Shown piece by piece: positions 18,655 to 28,582 of a stretch of DNA of 64,000 bases. Origin of the DNA: Pedobacter chinensis. Lineage in GTDB: Bacteria; Bacteroidota; Bacteroidia; Sphingobacteriales; Sphingobacteriaceae. Below the pieces are notes generated by a model. The model searched no databases and was not told the DNA's origin. It worked only from the letters and a program-made list of their open reading frames with translations. The stretch lies in the NCBI RefSeq assembly GCF_003339865.1, contig NZ_QPKV01000003.1, forward strand, positions 992,001-1,056,000, given 5' to 3'. Made by a program: the position numbers and the translations under genes. Positions within the stretch are counted from its first letter, which is position 1; each line of letters opens with the position of its first letter.

Positions 18655-20295
18655 TTAATGCAATCTAACTAAATAAAAATGTTCTAATACTGTTGGCCTA
18701 CTTTCTTTGTTGATAAATTTCGGGGTCAGTTTTGTGATGTGGTAATACACAAATCCCTTCAAAACCTCTGCATTATAATCTTTCTTTAATTTTGCCAAAT
18801 CATCATCCTGTATATATAAAATGGTATTGTTTTCATTTCTAACATTTTCTAAATCTTTATAGTTCCAGATATATTGAACATCGCCTTTAGCATAAAAATC
18901 CAGTGAATAGGCATCAGGATACATTAGAACTTTCACGTTCGAGTGAGGATGATTCTTATTAAGCCATAAACCAGCTTCCATTCCTGCCTCGTATTTTAAA
19001 ACCGCCGGGTAAAAAAAGACACATAGAAATATAGCCAGGCTATATGAAATAAGCACGCTTCTGCCTATAATTGAAGTAGCAGTTGGTTTTTTAAATAGTA
19101 GAAAACCCAGAATTGGGAATAATGCTGCAAAAAAGATAGCGACTATAAAGCCATCAAAATTAAAAAAACAGGCAATAACGCTGATTAAAATGGCCACTAA
19201 AATGGATACTACACTTTGTATCGTGAAAAAAATCTTTGTTGCTATTTCTGATAGTTTTTGCAGATACAAAGCGGTTATGATTGCAAATTGTGGTAAAATA
19301 ATCAGGATATAATGTGGGAGTTGAAATTTAGATAAGGAAAATAGTAAAAAAGTAATAGCGGCACTGGTCCAGATAATAATGCTCTCTCGTGGGAAAGCTG
19401 TATTATTTTTCCTTTTAAAAAGGTTAACAATGGCTGTACAAAATAAAAACGACCAGGGAAGAAACGCCCAAATGGTAGTGTGCAGGAAAAAAGAAATATC
19501 GCCTTTGCCTTTAATAGGTCCGTTGTTAAAAAATCTTCCAAACTGGCTATCCCAAAAGAAAAACTTTAATCCTGAAACATTCGTTTTACTGAATATCGTT
19601 TTTTCAGGGTGCAGATCGAACTGTATGTAAAGTGAATAAAGCTCTGGTGTAATAAAAAGGAAAATAAGCACAATCGCGATCCACCACTTGATTTTTAGAA
19701 GCTCCTTAAATTGTTTAGTGAGCAACCAATAAATAATGAATCCACCAAATACAGGGATCAGAACAAAAATCCCTTTAACCATAATGGCGCAGGCAGCGAA
19801 AAGAGATCCCGCTACAATATGCCAGAAACGATGTTGGTGTGCCTTATAATAATGATAAATAGATGCCAGGGTAAAGGCCGTAATGTAAATTTCTGCCCTT
19901 ACATCAAACGTAGATATTAGAACATGTAAAGCACTTAAGAAAATCAAAGCGCTGATTAGCCCTGTTTTTTTATCGTAAATATCTTTGGCCAGGCCGTAAG
20001 TGTACCAGGTGGCAATTAATCCAAATAGAAAAGAAGGAAGTTTATATGCGAAAGACGAAATGCCAAATAATTTAAAAGAGATAGCGGCCAGCCAGAATGG
20101 CAAATGCGGTTTGTCTAACCAGTCTGCACCACGAACATAAAGATTTAGCCAATCATTGTGCAATGCAATGTTTTTAGCAATTGAAGCGTACAGCGCACCA
20201 TCGGGTTCCATGATTCCGCCAAAAAGTGCGGAGGCACTCACGACTATTAAAATGGAAATCAACAGTAAGTAACGCTTGCTTTCGTCTATATTCAT
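18655..20295 (-). CDS. Glycosyltransferase family 39 / ArnT-like membrane protein
   Basis: 546-aa polytopic protein. The N-terminal luminal loop has the acidic motif (GGIMEPDGALYASIAKNIAL) and LDKPHLPFWLAAISFKLFG, typical of GT39/ArnT-type polyprenyl-phosphate-sugar transferases. About 11-12 hydrophobic segments follow, then a soluble C-terminal domain (~residues 430-546). It acts in the inner membrane and transfers a sugar from a lipid carrier to a glycan or lipid A; the acceptor is unknown. It heads the operon with GtrA. Confidence 0.9.
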   Translation of the reverse strand: MNIDESKRYLLLISILIVVSASALFGGIMEPDGALYASIAKNIALHNDWLNLYVRGADWLDKPHLPFWLAAISFKLFGISSFAYKLPSFLFGLIATWYTYGLAKDIYDKKTGLISALIFLSALHVLISTFDVRAEIYITAFTLASIYHYYKAHQHRFWHIVAGSLFAACAIMVKGIFVLIPVFGGFIIYWLLTKQFKELLKIKWWIAIVLIFLFITPELYSLYIQFDLHPEKTIFSKTNVSGLKFFFWDSQFGRFFNNGPIKGKGDISFFLHTTIWAFLPWSFLFCTAIVNLFKRKNNTAFPRESIIIWTSAAITFLLFSLSKFQLPHYILIILPQFAIITALYLQKLSEIATKIFFTIQSVVSILVAILISVIACFFNFDGFIVAIFFAALFPILGFLLFKKPTATSIIGRSVLISYSLAIFLCVFFYPAVLKYEAGMEAGLWLNKNHPHSNVKVLMYPDAYSLDFYAKGDVQYIWNYKDLENVRNENNTILYIQDDDLAKLKKDYNAEVLKGFVYYHITKLTPKFINKESRPTVLEHFYLVRLH

Positions 20296-20435
20296 TCTAA
20301 AACTTTACGATTTGACAGGGAAAACTTAAAATCGTTTAATGGCGCAATTTAAGTTATTAAATAAGTTTACAACTGAAAATGAATGTTAAATGATTGTCTG
20401 TTTTCGTAATAAATTTGATGTAAAAAGCTTATTGC

Positions 20436-20443
20436 TATCTTTG
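20436..20443 (+). promoter_or_regulatory. Bacteroidota promoter of pdxJ (TTTG ... TATCTTTG)
   Basis: TATCTTTG at 20436-20443 with a TTTG -33 element at 20414-20417 (18-bp spacer), ending 4 bp before the pdxJ ATG. One of the best promoter matches in the window. Confidence 0.65.
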
Positions 20444-20447
20444 CATC

Positions 20448-21164
20448 ATGACAAAGTTATCGGTAAACATCAATAAGATTGCTACACTTAGAAATAGCCG
20501 TGGAGGGAATAATCCGGATTTAGTTAAGGTGGCATTGGATTGTGAACGTTTTGGAGCTCAGGGTATCACGGTGCATCCCCGCCCCGATGAGCGCCATATT
20601 CGATATCAGGATGTTTATGATTTAAAAGCGGTTATTGCGACTGAGTTTAATATTGAGGGCAATTGCAGAGAAGATAAATTTGTTGATCTGGTTTTAGCCA
20701 ACAAGCCTGCTCAGGTAACTTTAGTTCCGGACGCTGAAGGCCAGATCACATCAAACCACGGCTGGGATACCATAAAACATAAGGCTTATCTTGAAGAAAT
20801 GGTTGCCGTTTTCCAAAAAGAGGGCATCCGCGTTTCCATTTTTGTTGACCCTGTGGTTGAAATGGTTGAAGGTGCTGCAGAAACGGGGACAGATAGAATT
20901 GAATTGTATACAGAGGCTTATGCCTATAATTATTTTGCAGATCGGGAAAAAGCAATTGTTAATTATATCGCAGCTGCTCATCATGCAAATAAATTAGGTT
21001 TAGGTATCAATGCCGGTCATGATTTAGATTTGCATAATCTGCATTATTTCGCTCAAAGTATTCCTGGTTTATTGGAGGTTTCTATCGGTCATGCGTTAAT
21101 CAGCGATGCACTTTATCTAGGTTTGGAAACCACAATTCAAAAATATTTACAACAACTCGTTTAG
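20448..21164 (+). CDS. pdxJ: Pyridoxine 5'-phosphate synthase
   Basis: Catalyses the last ring-closing step of DXP-dependent vitamin B6 synthesis, joining 1-deoxyxylulose-5-phosphate with amino-acetone phosphate. The 238 aa match the usual length. Motifs seen: [17 protein letters not shown] (N-terminal substrate loop), [13 protein letters not shown], the active-site segment [50 protein letters not shown] and [16 protein letters not shown]. The start at 20448 is fixed by the promoter just upstream. Confidence 0.97.
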   Translation: MTKLSVNINKIATLRNSRGGNNPDLVKVALDCERFGAQGITVHPRPDERHIRYQDVYDLKAVIATEFNIEGNCREDKFVDLVLANKPAQVTLVPDAEGQITSNHGWDTIKHKAYLEEMVAVFQKEGIRVSIFVDPVVEMVEGAAETGTDRIELYTEAYAYNYFADREKAIVNYIAAAHHANKLGLGINAGHDLDLHNLHYFAQSIPGLLEVSIGHALISDALYLGLETTIQKYLQQLV

Positions 21165-21198
21165 AAAGATTAAACGGAAAGCATCCCTCATATTTTCA

Positions 21199-21246
21199 CA
21201 TTGAGCTTGTCGAAATGCTGAAGTTCTTCGACAGGCTCGGAATGAT
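21199..21246. repeat. Intergenic palindromic repeat
   Basis: Imperfect inverted repeat with arms CATTGAGCTTGTCGAA and TTCGACAGGCTCGGAATG, 35 bp after the pdxJ stop. It belongs to a dispersed family of Bacteroidota intergenic palindromes containing the CTTCGACAGGCTC core and may fold as a transcript hairpin. Confidence 0.7.
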
Positions 21247-21269
21247 AATCTCGTTTTAAAAATATATCA

Positions 21270-22163
21270 ATGTTAAAAGGAATTCTCCTTGTCTTTTTTG
21301 GTGCCTGCAGTTTCGGCATCCTGTCAACTTTTGTAAAACTCGCTTATCATGATGGTTACACACTTGGAGATGTAACCGGTGCCCAGGCTTTTTTTGGCGC
21401 GGTAATATTGTGGGTTTTGTTTTTATTTCAGCGCAGAACAGCTAAATATAAAGTGCAGAAAAAAAATATGGTTACACCATGGTGGAAAATGATTATTGCC
21501 GGAACTTGCACCGGCCTTGTTTCAGTGTTTTATTATCAGTGTGTAAAACTTGTACCTAATTCAATTGCTATCATTCTGCTCATGCAATTCATTTGGATGA
21601 GCATTTTAATAGATTATCTCATTTTTAAAAAGAAACCAACGGGCTTGCAATTTTTAGCAATTTTATTGGTTTTAGGAGGAACGATTTTGGCAAGCGGGAT
21701 GGTAGAAACCAATATCAAAACGATTAACTTAAAAGGAATTGGTTTTGGTTTATTAGCGGCATTATCCTATGCAGGTTTTCTAATGCTCAGTGGTAGAATT
21801 GGGAATGAATATCCACCATTAAAGAAAAGTGCTTTAATGATTACGGGTGCCTGCCTGTTAATCTTCATCATTTTTCCGCCAGTGTTTTTATTTAATGGAG
21901 CTTTAAATGGCAGCTTGTTGAAATGGGGATTAATTATAGCTGTTTTTGGAACGGTTATTCCGCCTTTGTTTTATGCAGAAGGAGTGCCAAGAATTGGAAC
22001 AGCTTTAAGTTCGATTTTAAGCGCAGCAGAATTGCCTGTCGCGGTAATGATGGCAGGTTTCGTTTTACAAGAACAGGTTTCTTTTCTGCGATGGATTGGT
22101 GTCCTCGTGATTTTATCAGCGATGGTTTTGCCGAATTTGAAGTATTTGAAACGGAAATGGTAG
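21270..22163 (+). CDS. DMT/EamA family membrane transporter
   Basis: 297-aa protein with about ten hydrophobic helices arranged as two EamA repeats (ending with FLRWIGVLVILSAMVL). The N-terminus MLKGILLVFFGACSFGILST and the motif VPRIGTALSSILSAAELPVA are typical. Members export metabolites such as amino acids or nucleotides; the substrate cannot be read from the sequence. It is followed by a long inverted repeat at 22171-22372. Confidence 0.9.
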   Translation: MLKGILLVFFGACSFGILSTFVKLAYHDGYTLGDVTGAQAFFGAVILWVLFLFQRRTAKYKVQKKNMVTPWWKMIIAGTCTGLVSVFYYQCVKLVPNSIAIILLMQFIWMSILIDYLIFKKKPTGLQFLAILLVLGGTILASGMVETNIKTINLKGIGFGLLAALSYAGFLMLSGRIGNEYPPLKKSALMITGACLLIFIIFPPVFLFNGALNGSLLKWGLIIAVFGTVIPPLFYAEGVPRIGTALSSILSAAELPVAVMMAGFVLQEQVSFLRWIGVLVILSAMVLPNLKYLKRKW

Positions 22164-22170
22164 GTTTAGT

Positions 22171-22400
22171 TTAACCGCAAAGGACACAAAGTGAAGGCGC
22201 AAAGAACGCCAGGGTTGGTGCGCAATAAATAACCACGGAGTACACCGAGTAATGGCACAGAGGACACTAAGCTTTGTTTTTTCTTGGTGTCCTCTGTGAA
22301 AATCTTTGTGTGCTCTGTGGTAGAAAAATGGCTTTGTGTCCTCTGCGAAATCTTTGTGTTCTTTGCGGTTAAACTTAAACTGCGGTTAAACTAAAATTTG
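22171..22400. repeat. Long imperfect inverted repeat of the 'CACAGAGGACAC' type
   Basis: Outer arms TTAACCGCAAAGGACACAA (22171 on) and TTGTGTTCTTTGCGGTTAA (ending 22372) are complementary apart from one base. Inner arms pair ACCACGGAGTACACCGAG- and CACAGAGGACAC-like stretches with GTGTCCTCTGTG and GTGCTCTGTGGT. Two extra GCGGTTAAAC copies trail at 22382 and 22399. It fills nearly the whole gap between two plus-strand genes. It is a known style of dispersed intergenic repeat; no coding potential. Confidence 0.8.
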
Positions 22401-22447
22401 CGGTTAAACCAAAATTAAATACCTTTAAAAAGCAAATTTCAACCAAC

Positions 22448-23011
22448 ATGAAAAAAAACATCTTCTATATTCTTTCCCTGATAATTATCGGCCTCGCCGG
22501 ATGTAAATCCAAAACAACAATTAACCAGGATGTGGCAGGAGAAGTGATTATCGATTATTTAAAAGCCAATCCAGAATATAAAACAACCCGTTTTAAGTTT
22601 GGAGAAGTAAAATTTAATAGTACAAATGATCTGTTTGAACTTGGAAAATATAAATCTTTAGCAAGTAAAGGACTGGTAACATTAGATTTAAAGGAGGCTA
22701 AAAAGAAATTTCTTTCTAAGGATAGCAGCTTTGTATATCAAATTACCTTAACTGATAAAGCCAGTCCGCTGGTTTTAAAACAAGATGGCGATAAGGCAAC
22801 TGTAAAGGTTGTGGAATATGTTCTTTCTGACGAAAAACCAGTAAATTTCGAACAAGTAAATTCGAGCACAGCAAAGGTAATCGTTTCATTAAAGATGGTT
22901 ACCACCGATTTTGAACCTTTTGATAAGGAAGCAAATAAAAACAGCAACTTCATTACCAAAACTTATAAACTAAAATTGAGTAAAGACGAGGGCTGGAAGG
23001 TGCAGAAATAA
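22448..23011 (+). CDS. Hypothetical lipoprotein
   Basis: 187-aa protein with a lipoprotein signal (MKKNIFYILSLIIIGLAGC, lipobox LAGC, Cys19). The mature part is Lys-rich and beta-predicted (TLTDKASPLVL, KVVEYVLSDEKPVNFEQ), without a family I can name. It stands alone: the inverted repeat precedes it and 550 bp without a gene follow. Confidence 0.7.
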   Translation: MKKNIFYILSLIIIGLAGCKSKTTINQDVAGEVIIDYLKANPEYKTTRFKFGEVKFNSTNDLFELGKYKSLASKGLVTLDLKEAKKKFLSKDSSFVYQITLTDKASPLVLKQDGDKATVKVVEYVLSDEKPVNFEQVNSSTAKVIVSLKMVTTDFEPFDKEANKNSNFITKTYKLKLSKDEGWKVQK

Positions 23012-23561
23012 GGTTTGAGTTAAGGATGTTGTTTGCAACAACCTTGTAAATTGTCATGCTGAGGCACGAAGCATCTGCAGCCGATGAAACCACGCTTTAG
23101 TTCCTTTTTAAAAAGAAATTGTTAAGTGGCGAATTTGGAGAATAAGGTTTTTCCATAAGACAAATATTCTGCAGGTTTAATTGATTTACTCAAACTTCAT
23201 TCTTTTCTGCGTAAATCAGCAACATCTACGGGAAATACCTGAAGAATCTCAACATCATTTAGATTGATTTTCATGACCACGAAGTAGCTGCGAAGCAAAA
23301 TAAATTATCCCTTAAGATGACAAAGTCCGCGAATAGACAATCGTAAATGGTGGTAACAAACTTAGATTATTGAATGGTCAGTGCTTTCCAAAAAAATAAT
23401 TTCCGTTCCGAATTCAGGCAAACGTTTGACTGACTGCTTGCTCATAAAATCTATCTGTTTTGTAGCTTTTAAATGTAAATAAGACACCTTTTTTACACTG
23501 GTATGTAGCAAAATACAGCTCTGAATTTCCTACCTTTGCGCCATCTTATTATTCATACAGC
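23012..23561. other. Gene-free region upstream of gcvP
   Basis: 550 bp with no convincing frame on either strand. It contains half of a dispersed repeat (GTCATGCTGAGGCACGAAGC near 23056) and phrases such as CCACGAAGTAGCTGCGAAGC near 23278 that recur elsewhere in the window. I looked for a glycine riboswitch before gcvP and did not see its conserved core. Confidence 0.5.
23531..23538 (+). promoter_or_regulatory. Bacteroidota -7 box (TACCTTTG) of gcvP
   Basis: TACCTTTG ends 23 bp before the gcvP ATG at 23562. Matches TAnnTTTG. Confidence 0.6.
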
Positions 23562-26438
23562 ATGAGCTTAAACATCCACTACAAAGAAGAGTTTCAAAAC
23601 CGACATATTGCACCAAATCAGGAAGATACTGAGGAGATGTTGCAAACTGTTGGTGTTAATTCTATTGATGAACTGATTGAACAAACCGTTCCGGCAGCAA
23701 TTAGGTTAAAACAGCCTTTGAATTTGCCGGCAGCGAAATCAGAAACCGAATATCTTGGTGCCTTAAAACAAACTTCATTGTTGAATAAAGTTTTCAAAAG
23801 CTTTATTGGTCAGGGTTATTATGATACGATTACACCGGGCGTAATTTTACGTAACGTTTTCGAAAATCCGGGATGGTATACACAATATACGCCTTATCAG
23901 GCAGAAATTGCTCAGGGTCGTTTACAGGCTTTATTGAATTTCCAAACAATGGTTATTGATTTAACCGGGATGGAAATTGCAAATGCATCGTTATTGGATG
24001 AAGGTACTGCTGCTGCAGAAGCCATGTTTATGCAATATAGCCTGCGTAAAAATCAAGCAGCTAAAAAATTCTTCGTTTCTGAGTTATTATTCCCACAAAC
24101 GATAGATATCTTAAAAACCCGTGCTAATCCATACGGTATTGAATTGGTTATTGGAAATCATTTAGATTTTACAGCCACTGAAGATTTCTTCGGTGCAATT
24201 GTTCAATATCCTGCTGGTAACGGCGAAGTTTTCGATTACAAAAATTTTGCTGCCGAACTGCACAATCAAAATATTAAACTTACAGTTGTTGCTGATATTT
24301 TAAGCTTAACCTTATTAACGCCTCCGGGTGAATGGGGTGCCGATGTTGTGGTGGGTACTACTCAACGTTTCGGTATTCCAATGGGCTTTGGTGGGCCACA
24401 TGCTGCATTTTTTGCAACTAAAGAAGAATACAAACGTAATATTCCTGGTCGAATTATTGGGGTAACCATTGATAGCCATGGCGATTACGCTTTACGTATG
24501 GCTTTGCAAACCCGCGAGCAGCATATCCGTAGAGATAAAGCAACCTCAAACATTTGTACAGCACAAGCTTTACTGGCTATTATGGCTGGTTTTTATGCAG
24601 CTTACCATGGGCCGAAAGGATTAAAAGCTATTGCAGAACGTACACATGGTTTGGCAATCAGTTTATCTTCAACATTGAAAAGCTTAGGCTATGAGCAATT
24701 GAATTCATCTTATTTCGATACCATTCGTTTCGATTTAGGCGATTTAAAAGGCGGCATCCACGCTTACTGTTTAGACAATGAAATTAATTTAAATTACGTA
24801 GGCAGCACCGTTACCATTTCAGTTGATGAAACTACAACTTTTGAAGACATCACTTTAATCGCTAAAATATTTGCAAGAGCAAAAGGAATTGCCGGCGATC
24901 AGGTTGAAGTTATCGAACATGTTGAAACGGTTATTCCATCAGCATTACAACGTACCTCTGAATATTTAACGCACCCGATTTTTAACTCGCACCACTCAGA
25001 ACATGAAATGTTGCGATACATCAAATCATTAGAAGCAAAAGATTTATCACTTTGCCATTCTATGATTGCACTGGGTAGCTGTACCATGAAATTAAATGCA
25101 ACGGCAGAAATGATTCCGGTTACCTGGTCTCACTTCGGTCGCATTCATCCATTTGCTCCTGCCGATCAGGTATTAGGTTACTATTCGGTTTTCAATGAAT
25201 TGGATAAGTGGCTAAGTGAAATCACTGGTTTCGCAGCAATGAGTTTACAACCAAATGCCGGTGCTCAGGGCGAGTACGCTGGTTTGATGGTTATCCGTGC
25301 TTATCATCACGACAGAGGCGATTTCCACCGTAATGTGGCATTAATTCCTGCATCAGCTCACGGTACAAATCCTGCATCTGCAGCAATGGCCGATATGAAA
25401 ATTGTTGTTGTTAAATCTTTGGAAAACGGTAATATCGATGTTGAAGATTTAAAAGCAAAAGCAGAATTACATGCAGCTAACTTATCGTGCCTGATGGTTA
25501 CTTATCCGTCTACTCACGGTGTGTTCGAAGAAAGCATCATTGAAATCTGCGAAACGATTCACGCAAACGGTGGACAGGTTTACATGGATGGCGCAAATAT
25601 GAATGCACAAGTTGGTTTAACAAGCCCTGCTAATATTGGTGCCGATGTTTGCCACTTAAACTTGCACAAAACCTTCTGTATCCCTCACGGGGGCGGTGGT
25701 CCAGGTATGGGGCCAATCGGTGTGGCAAAACATTTGGTTCCTTATCTTCCAGGACATGCAGTGGTTGATATCGATAAAGGAAAATCAATTTCTGCGGTTT
25801 CATCTGCACCTTGGGGTTCGGCATCAATCCTGATTATCTCTCACGCATATATTGCGATGATGGGTGCTGAAGGTCTAACCAATGCCACTAAATATGCTAT
25901 TTTAAATGCAAACTATATGAAAGCTCGTTTAGAACAACACTACCCGGTGCTTTATTCAGGCGCTCAGGGTCGTTGTGCACACGAGATGATTTTAGATTGC
26001 CGTTCGTTCAAAGCATTTGGAATTGAGGTTACTGATATAGCGAAACGTTTAATGGATTATGGTTTCCATGCACCAACGGTTTCATTTCCGGTTGCAGGAA
26101 CTTTAATGGTAGAGCCTACAGAATCTGAACCTAAACATGAATTAGATCGTTTCTGCGATGCTTTAATCGCGATCAAAAAAGAAATTACAGAAGTGGAAAA
26201 CGGCACTTTAGATAAAGTTGATAATCCATTGAAAAATGCACCTCATACTGTTGCAGTGATTACTGCTAACGAATGGGATCACACTTACAGCCGTCAAACA
26301 GCTGCCTTCCCCCTTCCTTATGTGTTGGAGCGTAAGTTCTGGCCATCAGTTGGTCGTGTTAACGATAGCCACGGAGACCGTTCGTTAATTTGCGCTTGTC
26401 CGCCAGTGGAGAGTTATCTGGAAGAAATCGTACCTTAA
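23562..26438 (+). CDS. gcvP: Glycine dehydrogenase (decarboxylating), P protein
   Basis: PLP enzyme of the glycine cleavage system that decarboxylates glycine and passes the aminomethyl group to the lipoylated H protein. The 958 aa are the fused homodimeric form (N- and C-halves in one chain). The N-half has [18 protein letters not shown] and [11 protein letters not shown]; the C-half has [17 protein letters not shown] and the PLP lysine K703 in [19 protein letters not shown]. No gcvT or gcvH adjoins it, as is common in Bacteroidota. Codon use is strongly biased and smooth, suggesting high expression. Confidence 0.97.
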   Translation: MSLNIHYKEEFQNRHIAPNQEDTEEMLQTVGVNSIDELIEQTVPAAIRLKQPLNLPAAKSETEYLGALKQTSLLNKVFKSFIGQGYYDTITPGVILRNVFENPGWYTQYTPYQAEIAQGRLQALLNFQTMVIDLTGMEIANASLLDEGTAAAEAMFMQYSLRKNQAAKKFFVSELLFPQTIDILKTRANPYGIELVIGNHLDFTATEDFFGAIVQYPAGNGEVFDYKNFAAELHNQNIKLTVVADILSLTLLTPPGEWGADVVVGTTQRFGIPMGFGGPHAAFFATKEEYKRNIPGRIIGVTIDSHGDYALRMALQTREQHIRRDKATSNICTAQALLAIMAGFYAAYHGPKGLKAIAERTHGLAISLSSTLKSLGYEQLNSSYFDTIRFDLGDLKGGIHAYCLDNEINLNYVGSTVTISVDETTTFEDITLIAKIFARAKGIAGDQVEVIEHVETVIPSALQRTSEYLTHPIFNSHHSEHEMLRYIKSLEAKDLSLCHSMIALGSCTMKLNATAEMIPVTWSHFGRIHPFAPADQVLGYYSVFNELDKWLSEITGFAAMSLQPNAGAQGEYAGLMVIRAYHHDRGDFHRNVALIPASAHGTNPASAAMADMKIVVVKSLENGNIDVEDLKAKAELHAANLSCLMVTYPSTHGVFEESIIEICETIHANGGQVYMDGANMNAQVGLTSPANIGADVCHLNLHKTFCIPHGGGGPGMGPIGVAKHLVPYLPGHAVVDIDKGKSISAVSSAPWGSASILIISHAYIAMMGAEGLTNATKYAILNANYMKARLEQHYPVLYSGAQGRCAHEMILDCRSFKAFGIEVTDIAKRLMDYGFHAPTVSFPVAGTLMVEPTESEPKHELDRFCDALIAIKKEITEVENGTLDKVDNPLKNAPHTVAVITANEWDHTYSRQTAAFPLPYVLERKFWPSVGRVNDSHGDRSLICACPPVESYLEEIVP

Positions 26439-26531
26439 TAAGGTTGAAGGCTAAAGGTTTTCCTTTCCATCGTATACTCCATCATAAGAGGAGGCTTTTT
26501 CAGCAGGTAAAGTAATCTCATTAGATAAAAT

Positions 26532-26580
26532 GATCTGCAGGTTTTGTGAATTTTTTTCATAAAGCTTGCAGATTTTTTAT
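26532..26580 (+). terminator. Terminator downstream of gcvP
   Basis: ATCTGCAGG... pairs with ...CTTGCAGAT, extended through the loop by TTTTGTGAA / TTCATAAAG, followed by TTTTTTATTT. Confidence 0.65.
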
Positions 26581-26939
26581 TTAATCCATCGGATGAATAT
26601 CTGCACTTTGAATGGTTTTATGCGATGGTTATCCTGAATTTTTATGAATACCTTACCAGAAAGATGCCGACCACGAAGTAGCTACAAGATCTTTAAAAAC
26701 ACTGACTCTACCTTGTAAATCAGTTCAGCATGACGTAGCGGCTAAGCCAAACGCTTAAAAAACCATACATAACAGCTGTCATCCTGAACTTGTTTCATGA
26801 CAGTTTTATCTTAATTTTCACGCAAAAAAATAAACCATTAAACCACATCGTTATTTTACAGTCAATAGAATGATTTAATTATATCGGTTATTTTTAAAAA
26901 ACTTAACATAGGTCAATAACAAAGACCCTACCTTAATTA

Positions 26940-26947
26940 TATCTTTG
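26940..26947 (+). promoter_or_regulatory. Bacteroidota -7 box (TATCTTTG) of the YceI gene
   Basis: TATCTTTG ends 23 bp before the ATG at 26971; perfect TAnnTTTG. Confidence 0.6.
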
Positions 26948-26970
26948 TACCATAATTAAAAAACCAGAAA

Positions 26971-27558
26971 ATGAAATTAAAAATTAGCTCAATTTTTTTA
27001 TTAGTGGCAGTTGTAGCATTGTCAGCTTTTAAAAACCCTACTAAACCAGTTACTTATACTGTAGATCCATCAAAATCAACCATCACTTGGGTTGGTAAAA
27101 AAGTAACAGGATCACACAACGGAACAGTATCGTTAAAATCAGGAACTTTAATTCTTGATGGCAAAAAATTAGTTCAGGGTGGTTTTATCATTGACATGAA
27201 CTCAATTAAAGATGCTGATGGCAGTGATAAATTAGAAGGTCACTTAAAAGCAGATGATTTCTTTGGGGTTGCTAAATTCCCAGCTGCAAACTTTGTAATT
27301 ACTAAAGTTAGCGGTTCAGGTGCTAATGTAACCGTAACAGGTGATTTAACAATCAAAGGAATTTCTAAACCATTAAGCTTTCCTGCAACTGTATCTGTAA
27401 ATGCTGATGGAACTGTTTCTGCTTTAGCAGGTAAAATCACAGTTGATAGAACTAAATATGATATTCGTTACGGTTCAAAATCTTTCTTCGATAGCATTGG
27501 TGATAAAGCAATTGATGATAACTTCGAAATCAGTGTGAAATTAGTAGCTAAAAAATAA
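26971..27558 (+). CDS. YceI family periplasmic lipid-binding protein
   Basis: 195-aa secreted protein (signal MKLKISSIFLLVAVVALSAF) covering a complete YceI lipocalin-like domain. Motifs: YTVDPSKSTITWVGKKVTGS, a central GHLKADDFFGVAKFPAANF and DGTVSALAGKITVDRTKYDI, with the ending YGSKSFFDSIGDKAIDDNF. Members bind polyisoprenoids in the periplasm and some are stress induced. It has its own promoter box and a terminator directly downstream, so it is monocistronic. Confidence 0.95.
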   Translation: MKLKISSIFLLVAVVALSAFKNPTKPVTYTVDPSKSTITWVGKKVTGSHNGTVSLKSGTLILDGKKLVQGGFIIDMNSIKDADGSDKLEGHLKADDFFGVAKFPAANFVITKVSGSGANVTVTGDLTIKGISKPLSFPATVSVNADGTVSALAGKITVDRTKYDIRYGSKSFFDSIGDKAIDDNFEISVKLVAKK

Positions 27559-27580
27559 TTATTCCCGTCTCGGAAAATTG

Positions 27581-27619
27581 AAAAAGGTCTTGATGAGTTT
27601 TCATCAGGGCCTTTTTTTA
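27581..27619 (+). terminator. Terminator of the YceI gene
   Basis: AAAAAGGTCTTGATGA pairs with TCATCAGGGCCTTTTT (two G-T pairs) followed by T residues, 23 bp after the stop. Being nearly symmetrical it could also stop transcription coming from the opposite strand. Confidence 0.85.
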
Positions 27620-27688
27620 TTGGTAGATGGAGTTGAAATATGAAGGCCCGCTTTGCTTTTCGCTTTGACTTTTCTGCTTCATTCTTTC

Positions 27689-28456
27689 CTACCTTATTTT
27701 AAATCCACCCTCAACTAAATCTACAAAGCCAGTTGCGGCACTTTTGCCATGATAAAATAAACATTCCCAATTTTCTTCTGCAGCACGCTTGCCAAATTCT
27801 TTACGTAATTCCATTGCTTTGCGGCCATCAAAATCATATTTAGCAATAAAATTTTTAATCAATTCTTCAGGTTCGGGTAGAACATCACCGCCAAAAAACA
27901 CCTTTTGATTTCCTTCGGTTAAAAGAAAAACCTGATGATTGGGGCAGTGGGCGCCTGTAAATTCATAAGTAATGGATTCATTTAAGCTGCCATCGCCTTC
28001 AACAAATTTCAATTGTGCATTGCGTTGCAGGTGTTCAAAAATATCAGTATGGTAAGAAGATGAAGTACTGCTAAAAGCAGTTTCCCATTCTCCGCGATTG
28101 ATCACATATTCCGCATCTGGAAAACTAAGTTCCACTTTTCCATTATCTTGCTTGTGGATCATTCCCCCAGAGTGATCATAATGCAAGTGCGACATTAAAA
28201 CTTTAGTCACATCAGTTGGATCAAAGCCAGCATTGCGAATGTTTTTGTGCAAAATCAATTCGCCATGGTCATCGCTGAATCCTAAACCAGTATCAAAAAG
28301 GATCAGATCATTTTTCAATTCAACCAAAAATGGCTGAACATTAATAAACAACGATGCTGGCCGATCTTTAAAATGATGGATGGAAGAATCAAAAGGAACA
28401 AATTTCTTTGTAGCATCAACAGAATAGGTTCCTTCAAATAAGGTATGAACTTGCAA
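27689..28456 (-). CDS. MBL-fold metallo-hydrolase
   Basis: 255-aa metallo-beta-lactamase-fold hydrolase. Zinc ligands are clear: H90-L-H-Y-D94-H95 in MSHLHYDHSGG, later His in EFTGAHCPNHQ, Asp in FFGGDVLPEP and a C-terminal His in LFYHGKSAATG. The layout resembles the quorum-quenching lactonase/hydrolase group, but the substrate cannot be read from sequence. It is transcribed divergently from the sulfatase with about 125 bp between the starts. Confidence 0.9.
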   Translation of the reverse strand: MQVHTLFEGTYSVDATKKFVPFDSSIHHFKDRPASLFINVQPFLVELKNDLILFDTGLGFSDDHGELILHKNIRNAGFDPTDVTKVLMSHLHYDHSGGMIHKQDNGKVELSFPDAEYVINRGEWETAFSSTSSSYHTDIFEHLQRNAQLKFVEGDGSLNESITYEFTGAHCPNHQVFLLTEGNQKVFFGGDVLPEPEELIKNFIAKYDFDGRKAMELRKEFGKRAAEENWECLFYHGKSAATGFVDLVEGGFKIR

Positions 28457-28582
28457 AATGTAGAGATTTAAATGTTTTACTGCAAAGGTAACAATCTAAT
28501 CTTGGGAATTTGTTTTGGTAAAAGCTTGGATACTTCCTTTTTTTGTAAAATATCATTCTTAATTTTCTGCCAAATTATAATC

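Larger units (their letters stand above)
26439..26970. other. Gene-free region between gcvP and the YceI gene
   Basis: About 530 bp. It holds a terminator hairpin at 26532-26580, pieces of dispersed repeats (CCACGAAGTAGCTACAAG near 26671; a palindrome CTGTCATCCTGAACTTG...CATGACAG at 26776-26802), and the promoter box of the next gene at 26940. No coding frame is supported. Confidence 0.5.

Noticed and set aside
23012..23561. Glycine riboswitch upstream of gcvP
   Set aside because: The expected conserved aptamer core is not visible; the region contains dispersed-repeat pieces and a simple promoter box.
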